DNA of 64,000 nucleotides from JAIYDJ01 sp031400505 (GTDB lineage Bacteria; Pseudomonadota; Alphaproteobacteria; Rhodobacterales; Rhodobacteraceae), in the NCBI GenBank assembly GCA_031400505.1, contig JANNPZ010000068.1:62001-126000 (forward strand), read 5' to 3'. Positions 27,055 through 33,831 of this stretch are shown here, piece by piece. Position 1 is the first letter of the stretch. Each line of letters opens with the position of its first letter. The notes under the pieces are model-generated. The model was not told where the DNA came from and did no database searches. It was given only the letters and a program-made list of their open reading frames with translations. A program made the translations under genes and the position numbers.

Positions 27055-29181
27055 TCAGCGACGGTTGGCCCTGATCATGCCCAAGATGTCGCGGGCGGCG
27101 GTGGGGATGTTGGTGCCGGGTCCGAAGATTGCCTTGACGCCCGAATTGTAAAGGTACTGGTAGTCCTGTTGCGGTATCACCCCGCCGCAGATCACCAGAA
27201 TGTCGCCCGCCCCCGCAGCATGCAGTGCCTGCACCAGTTTTGGGGCCAGAGTCTTGTGTCCGGCGGCCTGTGACGAGATGCCGATCACGTGCACGTCGTT
27301 GTCGATGGCGTCCTGGGCGGCCTCTTGTGGGGTTTGAAACAGCGGGCCGACATCAACGTCGAAGCCGATATCGGCAAAGGCCGTTGCGATGACTTTGGCG
27401 CCGCGGTCGTGGCCGTCCTGGCCCATTTTTACCACCAGCATGCGGGGGCGGCGGCCTTCTTCCTTGGCAAAGGCTTCGACGTCGGCCTGGATTTCGGCAA
27501 AGTCCTTGTCGCCTTCGTAGGCGGCGCCATAGATCCCGGCGAGGGTCTTGACCTCGGCGCGGTGGCGGCCGAAGGCCTGTTCCATCGCGTCGCTGATCTC
27601 GCCAACCGTTGCACGGGCGCGGGCGGCGGTCACGGCGGCATCCAGAAGGTTGCCGCCTTCAGTCGCGCGGCGGGTCAGTTCAGCCAGTGCGGTGGCCACA
27701 TCGGCGGCGTTGCGGGCAGCGCGTACGGATTTCAGGCGGGCAATCTGGGCGTCGCGCACGGCCACATTGTCGATATCGAGGATGTCGATCGCATCCTGCT
27801 GTGCGAGTTTGTATTTGTTGACACCAACGATCACATCCTCGCCGCGATCGATGGCGGCCTGCCGCCTGGCTGCGGATTCCTCGATGCGCAGTTTGGGCAT
27901 GCCGCTGGCCACGGCGCGTGTCATGCCGCCCATCGCCTCGACTTCCTCGATCAGCGTCCAGGCCTGTTCGGCCAGTTGCGCGGTCAGGCTTTCGACATAA
28001 TAGCTGCCCGCGAGGGGATCGACGACATGCGTGATCCCGGTTTCTTCTTGCAAGATCAGTTGGGTATTGCGGGCGATGCGGGCGCTGAAATCGGTGGGCA
28101 GGGCCATTGCCTCGTCCAGCGCGTTGGTGTGCAGGCTTTGCGTTCCGCCCAGAACCGCCGCCATCGCCTCGTAGGCGGTGCGGATCACGTTGTTGTAGGG
28201 GTCCTGTTCCTGCAAGGACACCCCTGACGTCTGGCAGTGGGTGCGCAGCATCAGACTGGCGGGGTTTTTCGCGCCAAATTCGGTCATGATGCGGTGCCAG
28301 ACCTGGCGGGCGGCGCGGAGTTTGGCGGCCTCCATGAAGAAGTTCATGCCGATGGCGAAGAAGAACGACAGACGGGGCGCGAAATCATCGACGGCCATGC
28401 CGCGCGCGATTGCGGTGCGCACATACTCGCGGCCATCTGCGAGGGTGAAGGCCAGTTCCTGCACGAGATTGGCCCCCGCTTCCTGCATGTGGTAGCCGGA
28501 AATCGAGATCGAGTTGAATTTCGGCATATGTTGGGCGGTGTATTCTATGATGTCTGCCACAATCCGCATCGAGGGTTCGGGCGGGTAGACATAAGTGTTG
28601 CGGACCATGAATTCCTTGAGGATGTCGTTCTGGATGGTGCCGGACAGGGCGGCAGCGGGGACGCCCTGTTCTTCTCCCGCGATGATGAAATTCGCCAGGA
28701 TAGGGATCACTGCCCCATTCATCGTCATGGAAACGCTGACTTTTTCCAAAGGGATTCCGTCGAAGAGGATTTTCATGTCCTCGACTGAGTCAATTGCGAC
28801 GCCAGCCTTGCCGACATCGCCCTCAACCCGGGGATGATCGCTGTCATAGCCGCGATGGGTGGCCAGATCGAAGGCCACCGACACGCCTTGCTGTCCCGCG
28901 GCAAGCGCGCGTCGGTAGAAGGCGTTCGAGGCCTCGGCGGTCGAGAAGCCCGCATATTGCCGGATCGTCCAAGGCCGCCCGGCATACATCGTAGCGCGCA
29001 CGCCGCGCGTAAAGGGGGCAATCCCCGGCACCTCGTCCAGCGGCAGATCAGCGATATCTGCCTGTGTATAGAGTGGTTTCACCGGGACGCCTTCCAGCGT
29101 ATTCCAGGTCAGACTTTCAGGAGTTGCACCTTTGAGGTCCTTGGCGACCAAAGCAGTCCATGCGGCCAGTTTGTCAGACAT
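27055..29181 (-). CDS. scpA: Methylmalonyl-CoA mutase
   Basis: A 708-residue single-chain adenosylcobalamin mutase. The N-terminal catalytic barrel includes PYTRGVRATMYAGRPWTIRQYAGFSTA wording (here APFTRGVRATMYAG), the substrate-binding segment and RTHCQTSGVSLQEQDPYNNVIRT. The C-terminal B12 domain has QDGHDRGAKVIA (DxHxxG, the axial His), then SSQAAGHK and CGGVIPQQDYQYL. It isomerises methylmalonyl-CoA to succinyl-CoA, the last step of propionyl-CoA assimilation started by PccAB upstream. A DUF4174 gene on the opposite strand separates it from pccA, so it probably has its own promoter in 29182-29269. Confidence 0.95.
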   Translation of the reverse strand: MSDKLAAWTALVAKDLKGATPESLTWNTLEGVPVKPLYTQADIADLPLDEVPGIAPFTRGVRATMYAGRPWTIRQYAGFSTAEASNAFYRRALAAGQQGVSVAFDLATHRGYDSDHPRVEGDVGKAGVAIDSVEDMKILFDGIPLEKVSVSMTMNGAVIPILANFIIAGEEQGVPAAALSGTIQNDILKEFMVRNTYVYPPEPSMRIVADIIEYTAQHMPKFNSISISGYHMQEAGANLVQELAFTLADGREYVRTAIARGMAVDDFAPRLSFFFAIGMNFFMEAAKLRAARQVWHRIMTEFGAKNPASLMLRTHCQTSGVSLQEQDPYNNVIRTAYEAMAAVLGGTQSLHTNALDEAMALPTDFSARIARNTQLILQEETGITHVVDPLAGSYYVESLTAQLAEQAWTLIEEVEAMGGMTRAVASGMPKLRIEESAARRQAAIDRGEDVIVGVNKYKLAQQDAIDILDIDNVAVRDAQIARLKSVRAARNAADVATALAELTRRATEGGNLLDAAVTAARARATVGEISDAMEQAFGRHRAEVKTLAGIYGAAYEGDKDFAEIQADVEAFAKEEGRRPRMLVVKMGQDGHDRGAKVIATAFADIGFDVDVGPLFQTPQEAAQDAIDNDVHVIGISSQAAGHKTLAPKLVQALHAAGAGDILVICGGVIPQQDYQYLYNSGVKAIFGPGTNIPTAARDILGMIRANRR

Positions 29182-29269
29182 CGTCTTTCCCTTTTTTCTC
29201 CGGGGTGACCCGGTTCGCGTGCTAGGGTTTTTTGGCAGTTTGCCCTATATGTGACGGATAGGAGACACC

Positions 29270-29701
29270 ATGAAACCCGTATACATCTTTGTTTTCACAT
29301 GCATTCTGTCCGGTGCTGCCGGGGCCGAGACGCCCTTTGCCCCTTTGCCCGCCAACGAAGTGGTCCTGGCGGACATGCTTTATGTAAAACGCCCGGTCGT
29401 GGTGTTTGCCGACAGCCCTAACGACCCGAATTTCCTGCGCCAACTGGAGCTTTTGTCCCGTGATCCCAACGGCTTGGTGGACCGGGATGTTGTTGTGGTC
29501 ACCGACACCGACCCTGCCACCCCGTCCGAGGCCCGCAAAAAGCTGCGCCCGAAAGGATTTTCGCTGGTCATCATCGACAAGGATGGCAAAACGACGCTGC
29601 GAAAACCGCTTCCGTGGGACGTGCGTGAAATCGGCAATGCCATCGACAAGTTCCCGACCGCGATGATCGAAGAGTTGGAGCGGTATCCGGCAGGGCGGTG
29701 A
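29270..29701 (+). CDS. DUF4174 family secreted protein
   Basis: A 143-residue protein with a signal peptide (MKPVYIFVFTCILSGAAGAE). A thioredoxin-like domain of the DUF4174 type follows: RPVVVFADSPNDPNFLRQLELL near residue 42, and FSLVIIDKDGKTTLRKPLPWDVREIGNAIDKFP to the end. No CxxC is present, so it is not an oxidoreductase of the usual kind. It is probably periplasmic and its role is unknown. It is the only plus-strand gene within the propionate block and lies divergent from scpA and convergent with pccA (10 bases apart). Confidence 0.78.
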   Translation: MKPVYIFVFTCILSGAAGAETPFAPLPANEVVLADMLYVKRPVVVFADSPNDPNFLRQLELLSRDPNGLVDRDVVVVTDTDPATPSEARKKLRPKGFSLVIIDKDGKTTLRKPLPWDVREIGNAIDKFPTAMIEELERYPAGR

Positions 29702-29711
29702 GGCGCGGCCA

Positions 29712-31712
29712 TCATTCAAACTCCATGATCACATCGTCCACCCGCAGGCTGGCGCCTGCCGCCGCGTTGACCTGCTTGACCACCCCACGGCGTTCGGCGC
29801 GCAGGATGTTTTCCATTTTCATCGCCTCGACCGTAGCCAGCGCCTGACCCTCTTGCACCTCGTCGCCAACTGCGACCGCGATCGACACGACCAGCCCCGG
29901 CATCGGGCAAAGCAAATAGCGCGAGGTGTCGGGCGGAGTTTTTTCCAGCATCAAGAGTGCCAGTTCGGCGGCACGCGGCGTTCGGACATGGGCGCGCAGG
30001 TCGGCACCGCGCAGCCGGACCCGGAAACCCGACGGAATCTTGGCGATCTTCATCACCAGCGGCGCGCCATCCACCGACAGCCGCGCAAGAGCCTGGCCCG
30101 GTGTCCAGTCTGACGTGACGCGGTGCAGCGTGCCGTCTGGAAACTGCACGGTCGATCCATCGGGGTCTGCGGCGATTTTCACGGCAAAGCTGGCGTCTTG
30201 CAAGGTGACCACCCAGTCATCCCCGACCTTGCGCCTGTGGTTGTCCATTGTGCCGGTGATCCGGGTTCGACGGATTTCGCTGATGCGGTTCATCGCGGCC
30301 AGGGCAGCCGCGACCCGGCGCAGGGTGACCAGATCGAGCGTGGTGCCTTTGAAGCCGCCCTCGAATTCCTCGGCAATGAACGCCGTGGTGATGTCGCCCG
30401 CAACAAAGCGCGGGTGATCCATCACGGCGGCACAGAACGGCAAGTTGTGACCGATACCTTCAACTTCGAACGCGTCAAGTGCGATGCGCATTTCCTCGAT
30501 CGCCCCAAGGCGCGTGGGTGCCCAAGTGCAGAGTTTGGCGATCATCGGGTCGTAGAACATGCTGATCTCGCCGCCTTCAAAGACCCCGGTATCGTTGCGC
30601 ACGATGCCGGTGGCCGTGGGTCCCTCGGCAGGGGGCCGATAGCGGGTGAGACGGCCGATGGAGGGCAGGAAGTTCCGATAGGGGTCTTCGGCGTACAGGC
30701 GCGACTCCATAGCCCAGCCGTTGATGTGCAGATCTTCTTGCCGAAATGGCAGCGGCTCGCCTGCCGCCACGCGGATCATCTGTTCCACGAGGTCAATGCC
30801 GGCGATCAATTCGGTCACCGGATGTTCGACCTGCAACCGGGTATTCATTTCAAGAAAGTAGAAGTTCCGGTCGCCGTCCACGATGAATTCGACAGTGCCG
30901 GCGCTGGTGTAACCGACGGCGCGGGCCAAAGCGCAGGCCTGTTCCCCCATGGCTTTGCGTGTCGCTGGGTCAAGGAACGGAGAAGGCGCCTCTTCGATGA
31001 CCTTCTGGTTGCGACGCTGGATCGAGCATTCGCGTTCATGCAGATAGACGACATGACCGTGCTGATCGCCAAGCACCTGGATTTCAATGTGGCGGGGTTG
31101 GGTAACAAACTTTTCGATGAAAATGCGGTCATCCCCAAAGCTCGCGGCGGCCTCGTTCTTTGACGACTGAAACCCTTCGCGCGCCTCGGTGTCATTCCAC
31201 GCGATGCGCATGCCTTTGCCGCCGCCGCCCGCCGATGCCTTGATCATCACCGGATAACCGATTTGACCCGCGATTTCCGCGGCGTGCCCGGCGTCTTCGA
31301 TCAGGCCCATATGGCCGGGCACAGTGGACACGCTTGCGGCCTGTGCAATTTTCTTCGAGGTGATCTTGTCGCCCATTTGTTCGATTGCTGACGACGGTGG
31401 CCCGATGAAGACCACTCCGGCGTTTTCAAGTGCCGCCGCGAACTGTCGGTTTTCGCTAAGAAATCCATAGCCGGGGTGCACGGCCTCGGCCCCGGTCTGG
31501 CGAACCGCTTGCATGATTTTGTCAATCACGATGTAGGACTGCGCAGCGGGGGATGCTCCGATATGCACCGCTTCGTCAGCCATTTTCACATGCAGCGCTT
31601 CGCGGTCGGCATCGGAATAGACCGCAACTGTTGCAATTCCCATCCGACGCGCGGTCTTGATGACGCGGCAGGCGATCTCGCCCCGGTTGGCGATCAGAAT
31701 TTTCTTGAACAT
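29712..31712 (-). CDS. pccA: Propionyl-CoA carboxylase alpha subunit (biotin carboxylase + BCCP)
   Basis: A 666-residue subunit starting MFKKILIANRGEIACRVIKTARR. The biotin carboxylase ATP-grasp domain shows ASAGGGGKGMRI near residue 165, HIEIQVLGDQHG, RECSIQRRNQKVIEEAPS and EMNTRLQVEHPVTE. A BT linker domain follows, and the C-terminal biotinyl domain carries the biotin lysine in VEAMKMENIL. Acting with PccB it carboxylates propionyl-CoA to methylmalonyl-CoA. The preceding in-frame codon is TTG at 31715; ATG 31712 is preferred. It requires biotin, and a BioMNY importer is encoded at 52-54 kb. Confidence 0.95.
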   Translation of the reverse strand: MFKKILIANRGEIACRVIKTARRMGIATVAVYSDADREALHVKMADEAVHIGASPAAQSYIVIDKIMQAVRQTGAEAVHPGYGFLSENRQFAAALENAGVVFIGPPSSAIEQMGDKITSKKIAQAASVSTVPGHMGLIEDAGHAAEIAGQIGYPVMIKASAGGGGKGMRIAWNDTEAREGFQSSKNEAAASFGDDRIFIEKFVTQPRHIEIQVLGDQHGHVVYLHERECSIQRRNQKVIEEAPSPFLDPATRKAMGEQACALARAVGYTSAGTVEFIVDGDRNFYFLEMNTRLQVEHPVTELIAGIDLVEQMIRVAAGEPLPFRQEDLHINGWAMESRLYAEDPYRNFLPSIGRLTRYRPPAEGPTATGIVRNDTGVFEGGEISMFYDPMIAKLCTWAPTRLGAIEEMRIALDAFEVEGIGHNLPFCAAVMDHPRFVAGDITTAFIAEEFEGGFKGTTLDLVTLRRVAAALAAMNRISEIRRTRITGTMDNHRRKVGDDWVVTLQDASFAVKIAADPDGSTVQFPDGTLHRVTSDWTPGQALARLSVDGAPLVMKIAKIPSGFRVRLRGADLRAHVRTPRAAELALLMLEKTPPDTSRYLLCPMPGLVVSIAVAVGDEVQEGQALATVEAMKMENILRAERRGVVKQVNAAAGASLRVDDVIMEFE

Positions 31713-31733
31713 CAATCAGCCCTTCGCGCATGC

Positions 31734-31770
31734 AAAAAGGCCATCCGGGCAATTTGCCCGGATGGCCTTT
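31734..31770 (-). terminator. Strong rho-independent terminator between the glycine-zipper lipoprotein and pccA
   Basis: A perfect 15-bp inverted repeat, AAAGGCCATCCGGGC (31736-31750) and GCCCGGATGGCCTTT (31756-31770) with loop AATTT, is followed on the minus strand by TTTTT. It lies just after the lipoprotein gene ending at 31803 and about 22 bases before the pccA start, so pccA must be transcribed from readthrough or a start site very close to its ATG. Confidence 0.85.
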
Positions 31771-31802
31771 GGGAAAAGATCCGACCGTTGCCAGTCGCTA
31801 GA

Positions 31803-32012
31803 TCAGTAGCAGGGCGGCAAACCGACATTGACGCCGCAGGTTGCAACGCCTGCAAGGCCACCGATAAGCGCCCCGGTAAGGGCGTTGCCATTGAACGCGT
31901 CAGAGACAAGCGCCCCGCCGGCCGCCCCGACAAGACCACGCGATGCCGGGTCTTCAAGGCAACCGGCAAGTGGCAAAGTAAGTAGAGTAAAGACTGCAAT
32001 GGTTCTGAACAT
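31803..32012 (-). CDS. Small lipoprotein with glycine-zipper segment
   Basis: A 69-residue protein: signal sequence MFRTIAVFTLLTLPLAGC with a good lipobox (LAGC). It then has LEDPASRGLVGAAGGALVSD and a Gly-rich segment NALTGALIGGLAGVATCG with GxxxG spacing, as in outer-membrane 17-kDa-antigen-like or YMGG-type zipper proteins, ending GLPPCY. It should be lipid-anchored in the envelope. It sits in the pcc cluster on the same strand and is followed by a strong terminator, so it is a separate or terminal transcript. Confidence 0.75.
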   Translation of the reverse strand: MFRTIAVFTLLTLPLAGCLEDPASRGLVGAAGGALVSDAFNGNALTGALIGGLAGVATCGVNVGLPPCY

Positions 32013-32190
32013 GGTGATCTGCCTCGGGTTTGTGTTTTTATTGAGTATGAAGATACCGCATTTCCGTATGATTGGAAAAGAAAATCTTGAGTTGTCCACA
32101 GACTGGTCGACAGTTTTGCCTGCGCTGCGGCGGCCGGCCGGCGCAATCCGCCTGGCGGTTTCGGGCATCCGACTGGCACGACCAACCGGT

Positions 32191-32586
32191 TCATACCGCG
32201 TCCTCGTCGTCATCATCCCAATCAAAGGGTGGCGCATCGTCGGCAAATATCGCTGGAAAGCTGACCTGAGCCAACTTCAGATTGATCCGCAGCAGCGCTT
32301 CGTAATCGGCGGGATCGAACGGGTCGGTCGCAGGGACAACCTCCCTGCCGAACAGCCAGGACAAACGCCCGGCGTCCAAGTTGCCACGCTCGAAGGTTTC
32401 TTCGCCAAAATGCGCCCACAAGGCGGTCATGAAAGCTTCGTCTGCCTTGCGGTCAGCCGACTTGCGATCCTTGAAACGCTCTCGCTTGATGATCTTTGCC
32501 GGACCGTCCTTGCGGTTCGCATGGCGGATGACGAACTGGAAATCGGTCCCGGGTAGCCGCCCCGGAAAGCCACGATGCTTCAGCAT
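32191..32586 (-). CDS. Conserved-looking protein of unknown function with acidic tail
   Basis: A 131-residue soluble protein with no signal peptide. The N-terminal part is strongly basic (MLKHRGFPGR, RHANRKDGPAKIIKRERFKDRKSADRKADE). The C-terminal part ends in a very acidic run, FDWDDDDEDAV. The middle (TALWAHFGEETFERGNLDAGRLSWLFGREV) looks helical. I do not recognise a domain. It lies on the same strand between the small lipoproteins and pccA, so co-expression with the propionyl-CoA genes is possible. The polar charge distribution suggests binding to nucleic acid or to another protein, but nothing shows which. Confidence 0.6.
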   Translation of the reverse strand: MLKHRGFPGRLPGTDFQFVIRHANRKDGPAKIIKRERFKDRKSADRKADEAFMTALWAHFGEETFERGNLDAGRLSWLFGREVVPATDPFDPADYEALLRINLKLAQVSFPAIFADDAPPFDWDDDDEDAV

Positions 32587-32634
32587 GACGCGGCCTTCCG
32601 GTGGCAGATGGGCGTGAAAGCCCGGACTGGTGGG

Positions 32635-32760
32635 TTATTTGTATTTGCCGGTTTCGACCGGTTCGACTGTGACCGGGGCCACTTCGACAACTTCGGTCTT
32701 CTTGGCGCAAGCGCCGGCGAACGAGACGAGCAGAATTGCAATGATGGCAGTGGACCGCAT
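32635..32760 (-). CDS. Very small lipoprotein, TGKYK type (copy 1)
   Basis: A 41-residue protein: MRSTAIIAILLVSFAGAC forms a lipoprotein signal with Cys at residue 18. The mature peptide is AKKTEVVEVAPVTVEPVETG ending in KYK. Val/Glu-rich repeats followed by TGKYK match the second copy at 32914-33054. Mature length would be about 24 residues attached to lipid. GGAGG lies 6 bases before the ATG, and a plausible promoter stands 36 bases further upstream. Too short for normal gene thresholds; the twin copy, lipobox and ribosome-binding site are the evidence. Confidence 0.7.
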   Translation of the reverse strand: MRSTAIIAILLVSFAGACAKKTEVVEVAPVTVEPVETGKYK

Positions 32761-32795
32761 GAAAACCTCCAGGATGCGTCGTGTTTGACCAACGC

Positions 32796-32824
32796 ACAAT
32801 AGAAACAACATGCACCAGACGCAA
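32796..32824 (-). promoter_or_regulatory. Sigma-70-like promoter for small lipoprotein copy 1
   Basis: On the minus strand, TTGCGT (32824-32819) and TATTGT (32801-32796) are separated by exactly 17 bases. The start codon is 36 bases downstream with GGAGG in between. The same CTATTGT core recurs upstream of copy 2. Confidence 0.45.
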
Positions 32825-32862
32825 ACAGATCTGCGCCGGGATAGGCGGCTTTCGCCGCATGC

Positions 32863-32907
32863 AAAAAACGGGCAGGAAGCGTCGCTGCTACGGACGCCGC
32901 CCGCCCG
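32863..32907 (-). terminator. Rho-independent terminator after small lipoprotein copy 2
   Basis: On the minus strand, a 15-base arm (32907-32893) pairs with 32883-32869 through a 9-base loop with one mismatch and two G-T wobbles, followed by six T residues (32868-32863). It starts 7 bases after the copy 2 stop codon. Confidence 0.65.
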
Positions 32908-32913
32908 GGATCA

Positions 32914-33054
32914 TCACTTGTATTTGCCGGTGTAGGTCGGTTCAGTCGTGACTGCCGGTTGATCGACGTAGACAACTTCTTCGGTTTTCGGCGCGCATGC
33001 GGCCACAACGGCAACCAGCCCGAAAGCCAGAAGGGTAATTTTAGTGCTCGACAT
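32914..33054 (-). CDS. Very small lipoprotein, TGKYK type (copy 2)
   Basis: A 46-residue protein: MSSTKITLLAFGLVAVVAAC is a lipoprotein signal with the lipidated Cys at residue 20, and the mature peptide is APKTEEVVYVDQPAVTTEPTYTG ending KYK. It is a tandem paralogue of the 41-residue protein downstream, sharing CA(P/K)KTE, the Val/Glu-rich middle and the TGKYK end. AGGAG lies shortly before the ATG. It is followed by its own terminator, so the two copies are likely transcribed separately. Function is unknown; a structural envelope peptide is conceivable. Confidence 0.7.
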   Translation of the reverse strand: MSSTKITLLAFGLVAVVAACAPKTEEVVYVDQPAVTTEPTYTGKYK

Positions 33055-33256
33055 CCTCTACTCCTATGTTCTTGGAGGGTCGCGCTTGCTGCCGACCCCC
33101 ATCTTGCCTTGCAGACCGCTTGGGTTCGGCCTTTGTGAACAATAGACGATAAAGCACAGAATTGACACGAAAAATCGCCCAAAGCGGCGCGCTGTGGCGC
33201 AGCTACATCATGCAGGGCAAACCCAGCGCAGATTGGCGCAAGATATGGTAGCGGCA
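33055..33256. other. Gap between small lipoprotein copy 2 and the DUF6497 gene
   Basis: About 200 bases. It contains the ribosome-binding site of the lipoprotein and, on the minus strand, a CTATTGT core like the one at copy 1, without a convincing -35. No additional ORF with a start signal is seen. A short CGCC/GGCG stem followed by ATTTTT on the minus strand near 33165-33185 could be a weak terminator. Confidence 0.4.
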
Positions 33257-33637
33257 TCAGAAAACCTCCCAGATGCAGGCGCCATCTTGCAGACTGTAGG
33301 CCTCGAAGTATTGCGTAACCTCGGGCGCTGCCTCGCCAAATGGCACAGGCGCGGCCGACAGCGAGATGATGATCTGCGTCGGAAAAGGCACGGTTTCGGT
33401 GACCCGCGGCAACGCGAAGGCATCGCACAAGTGCTGCATGTCGCCGACAGCCCTGTCAAAACCGACGCCCCCCGCAATTGCCGGCGCGACAAAGCGAAAG
33501 CGGGCGACCTTTCCGTTCGGCCCGGCCTCATAGCGGACAACCTCGACAAATGTGACAGGCTGCCCAGACGGCACTTGCACGTCCTCTTCGGCCTGCCCAG
33601 GCGTCGCCAACAGGCAGATCAGCGCCACGGACCTCAT
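33257..33637 (-). CDS. DUF6497 family secreted protein
   Basis: A 126-residue protein beginning MRSVALICLLATPGQAEE, a short signal peptide. The mature part contains VPSGQPVTFVEVVRYEAGPNG, ARFRFVAPAIAGG, DMQHLCDAFALPRV and IIISLSAAPVPFGEAAPEVTQYFEAYSLQDGACIWEVF. I recognise this pattern as the DUF6497 family of Rhodobacteraceae, found near pccB; function is not known. Two cysteines (HLC, GAC) may pair in the periplasm. Its ATG overlaps the stop of a 57-codon ORF upstream (ATGA), suggesting coupling within the pcc transcript. Confidence 0.72.
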   Translation of the reverse strand: MRSVALICLLATPGQAEEDVQVPSGQPVTFVEVVRYEAGPNGKVARFRFVAPAIAGGVGFDRAVGDMQHLCDAFALPRVTETVPFPTQIIISLSAAPVPFGEAAPEVTQYFEAYSLQDGACIWEVF

Positions 33638-33807
33638 GTCACCACACCGCGGCGACGGGCGGTGCTGTTGGCCTTGATCAATGAGCCAGGTGCCAGGACG
33701 GCAGCCCCGGACCGCGGGCAACGGGGCAGCCGCGCACAAGCCGCCTTGGCGGCATGGCAGATCCGGCCGGCGGCGAGACTGGGAATGAAATGAGGTTCGG
33801 GCATCAT
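33634..33807 (-). CDS. Possible 57-residue basic protein coupled to the DUF6497 gene
   Basis: An ORF starting MMPEPHFIPSLAAGRICHAA and ending TARRRGVVT, 25 bases after the pccB stop. It is Arg/Ala/Cys-rich (KAACARLPRCPRSG) and its stop overlaps the next ATG as ATGA, which favours real translation in the pccB message. There is no recognised domain and no signal peptide. It may simply serve as a coupling ORF. The first or second Met is possible. Confidence 0.4.
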   Translation of the reverse strand: MMPEPHFIPSLAAGRICHAAKAACARLPRCPRSGAAVLAPGSLIKANSTARRRGVVT

Positions 33808-33831
33808 GGCTTCTTTGCGGTGTCTTGAGCG

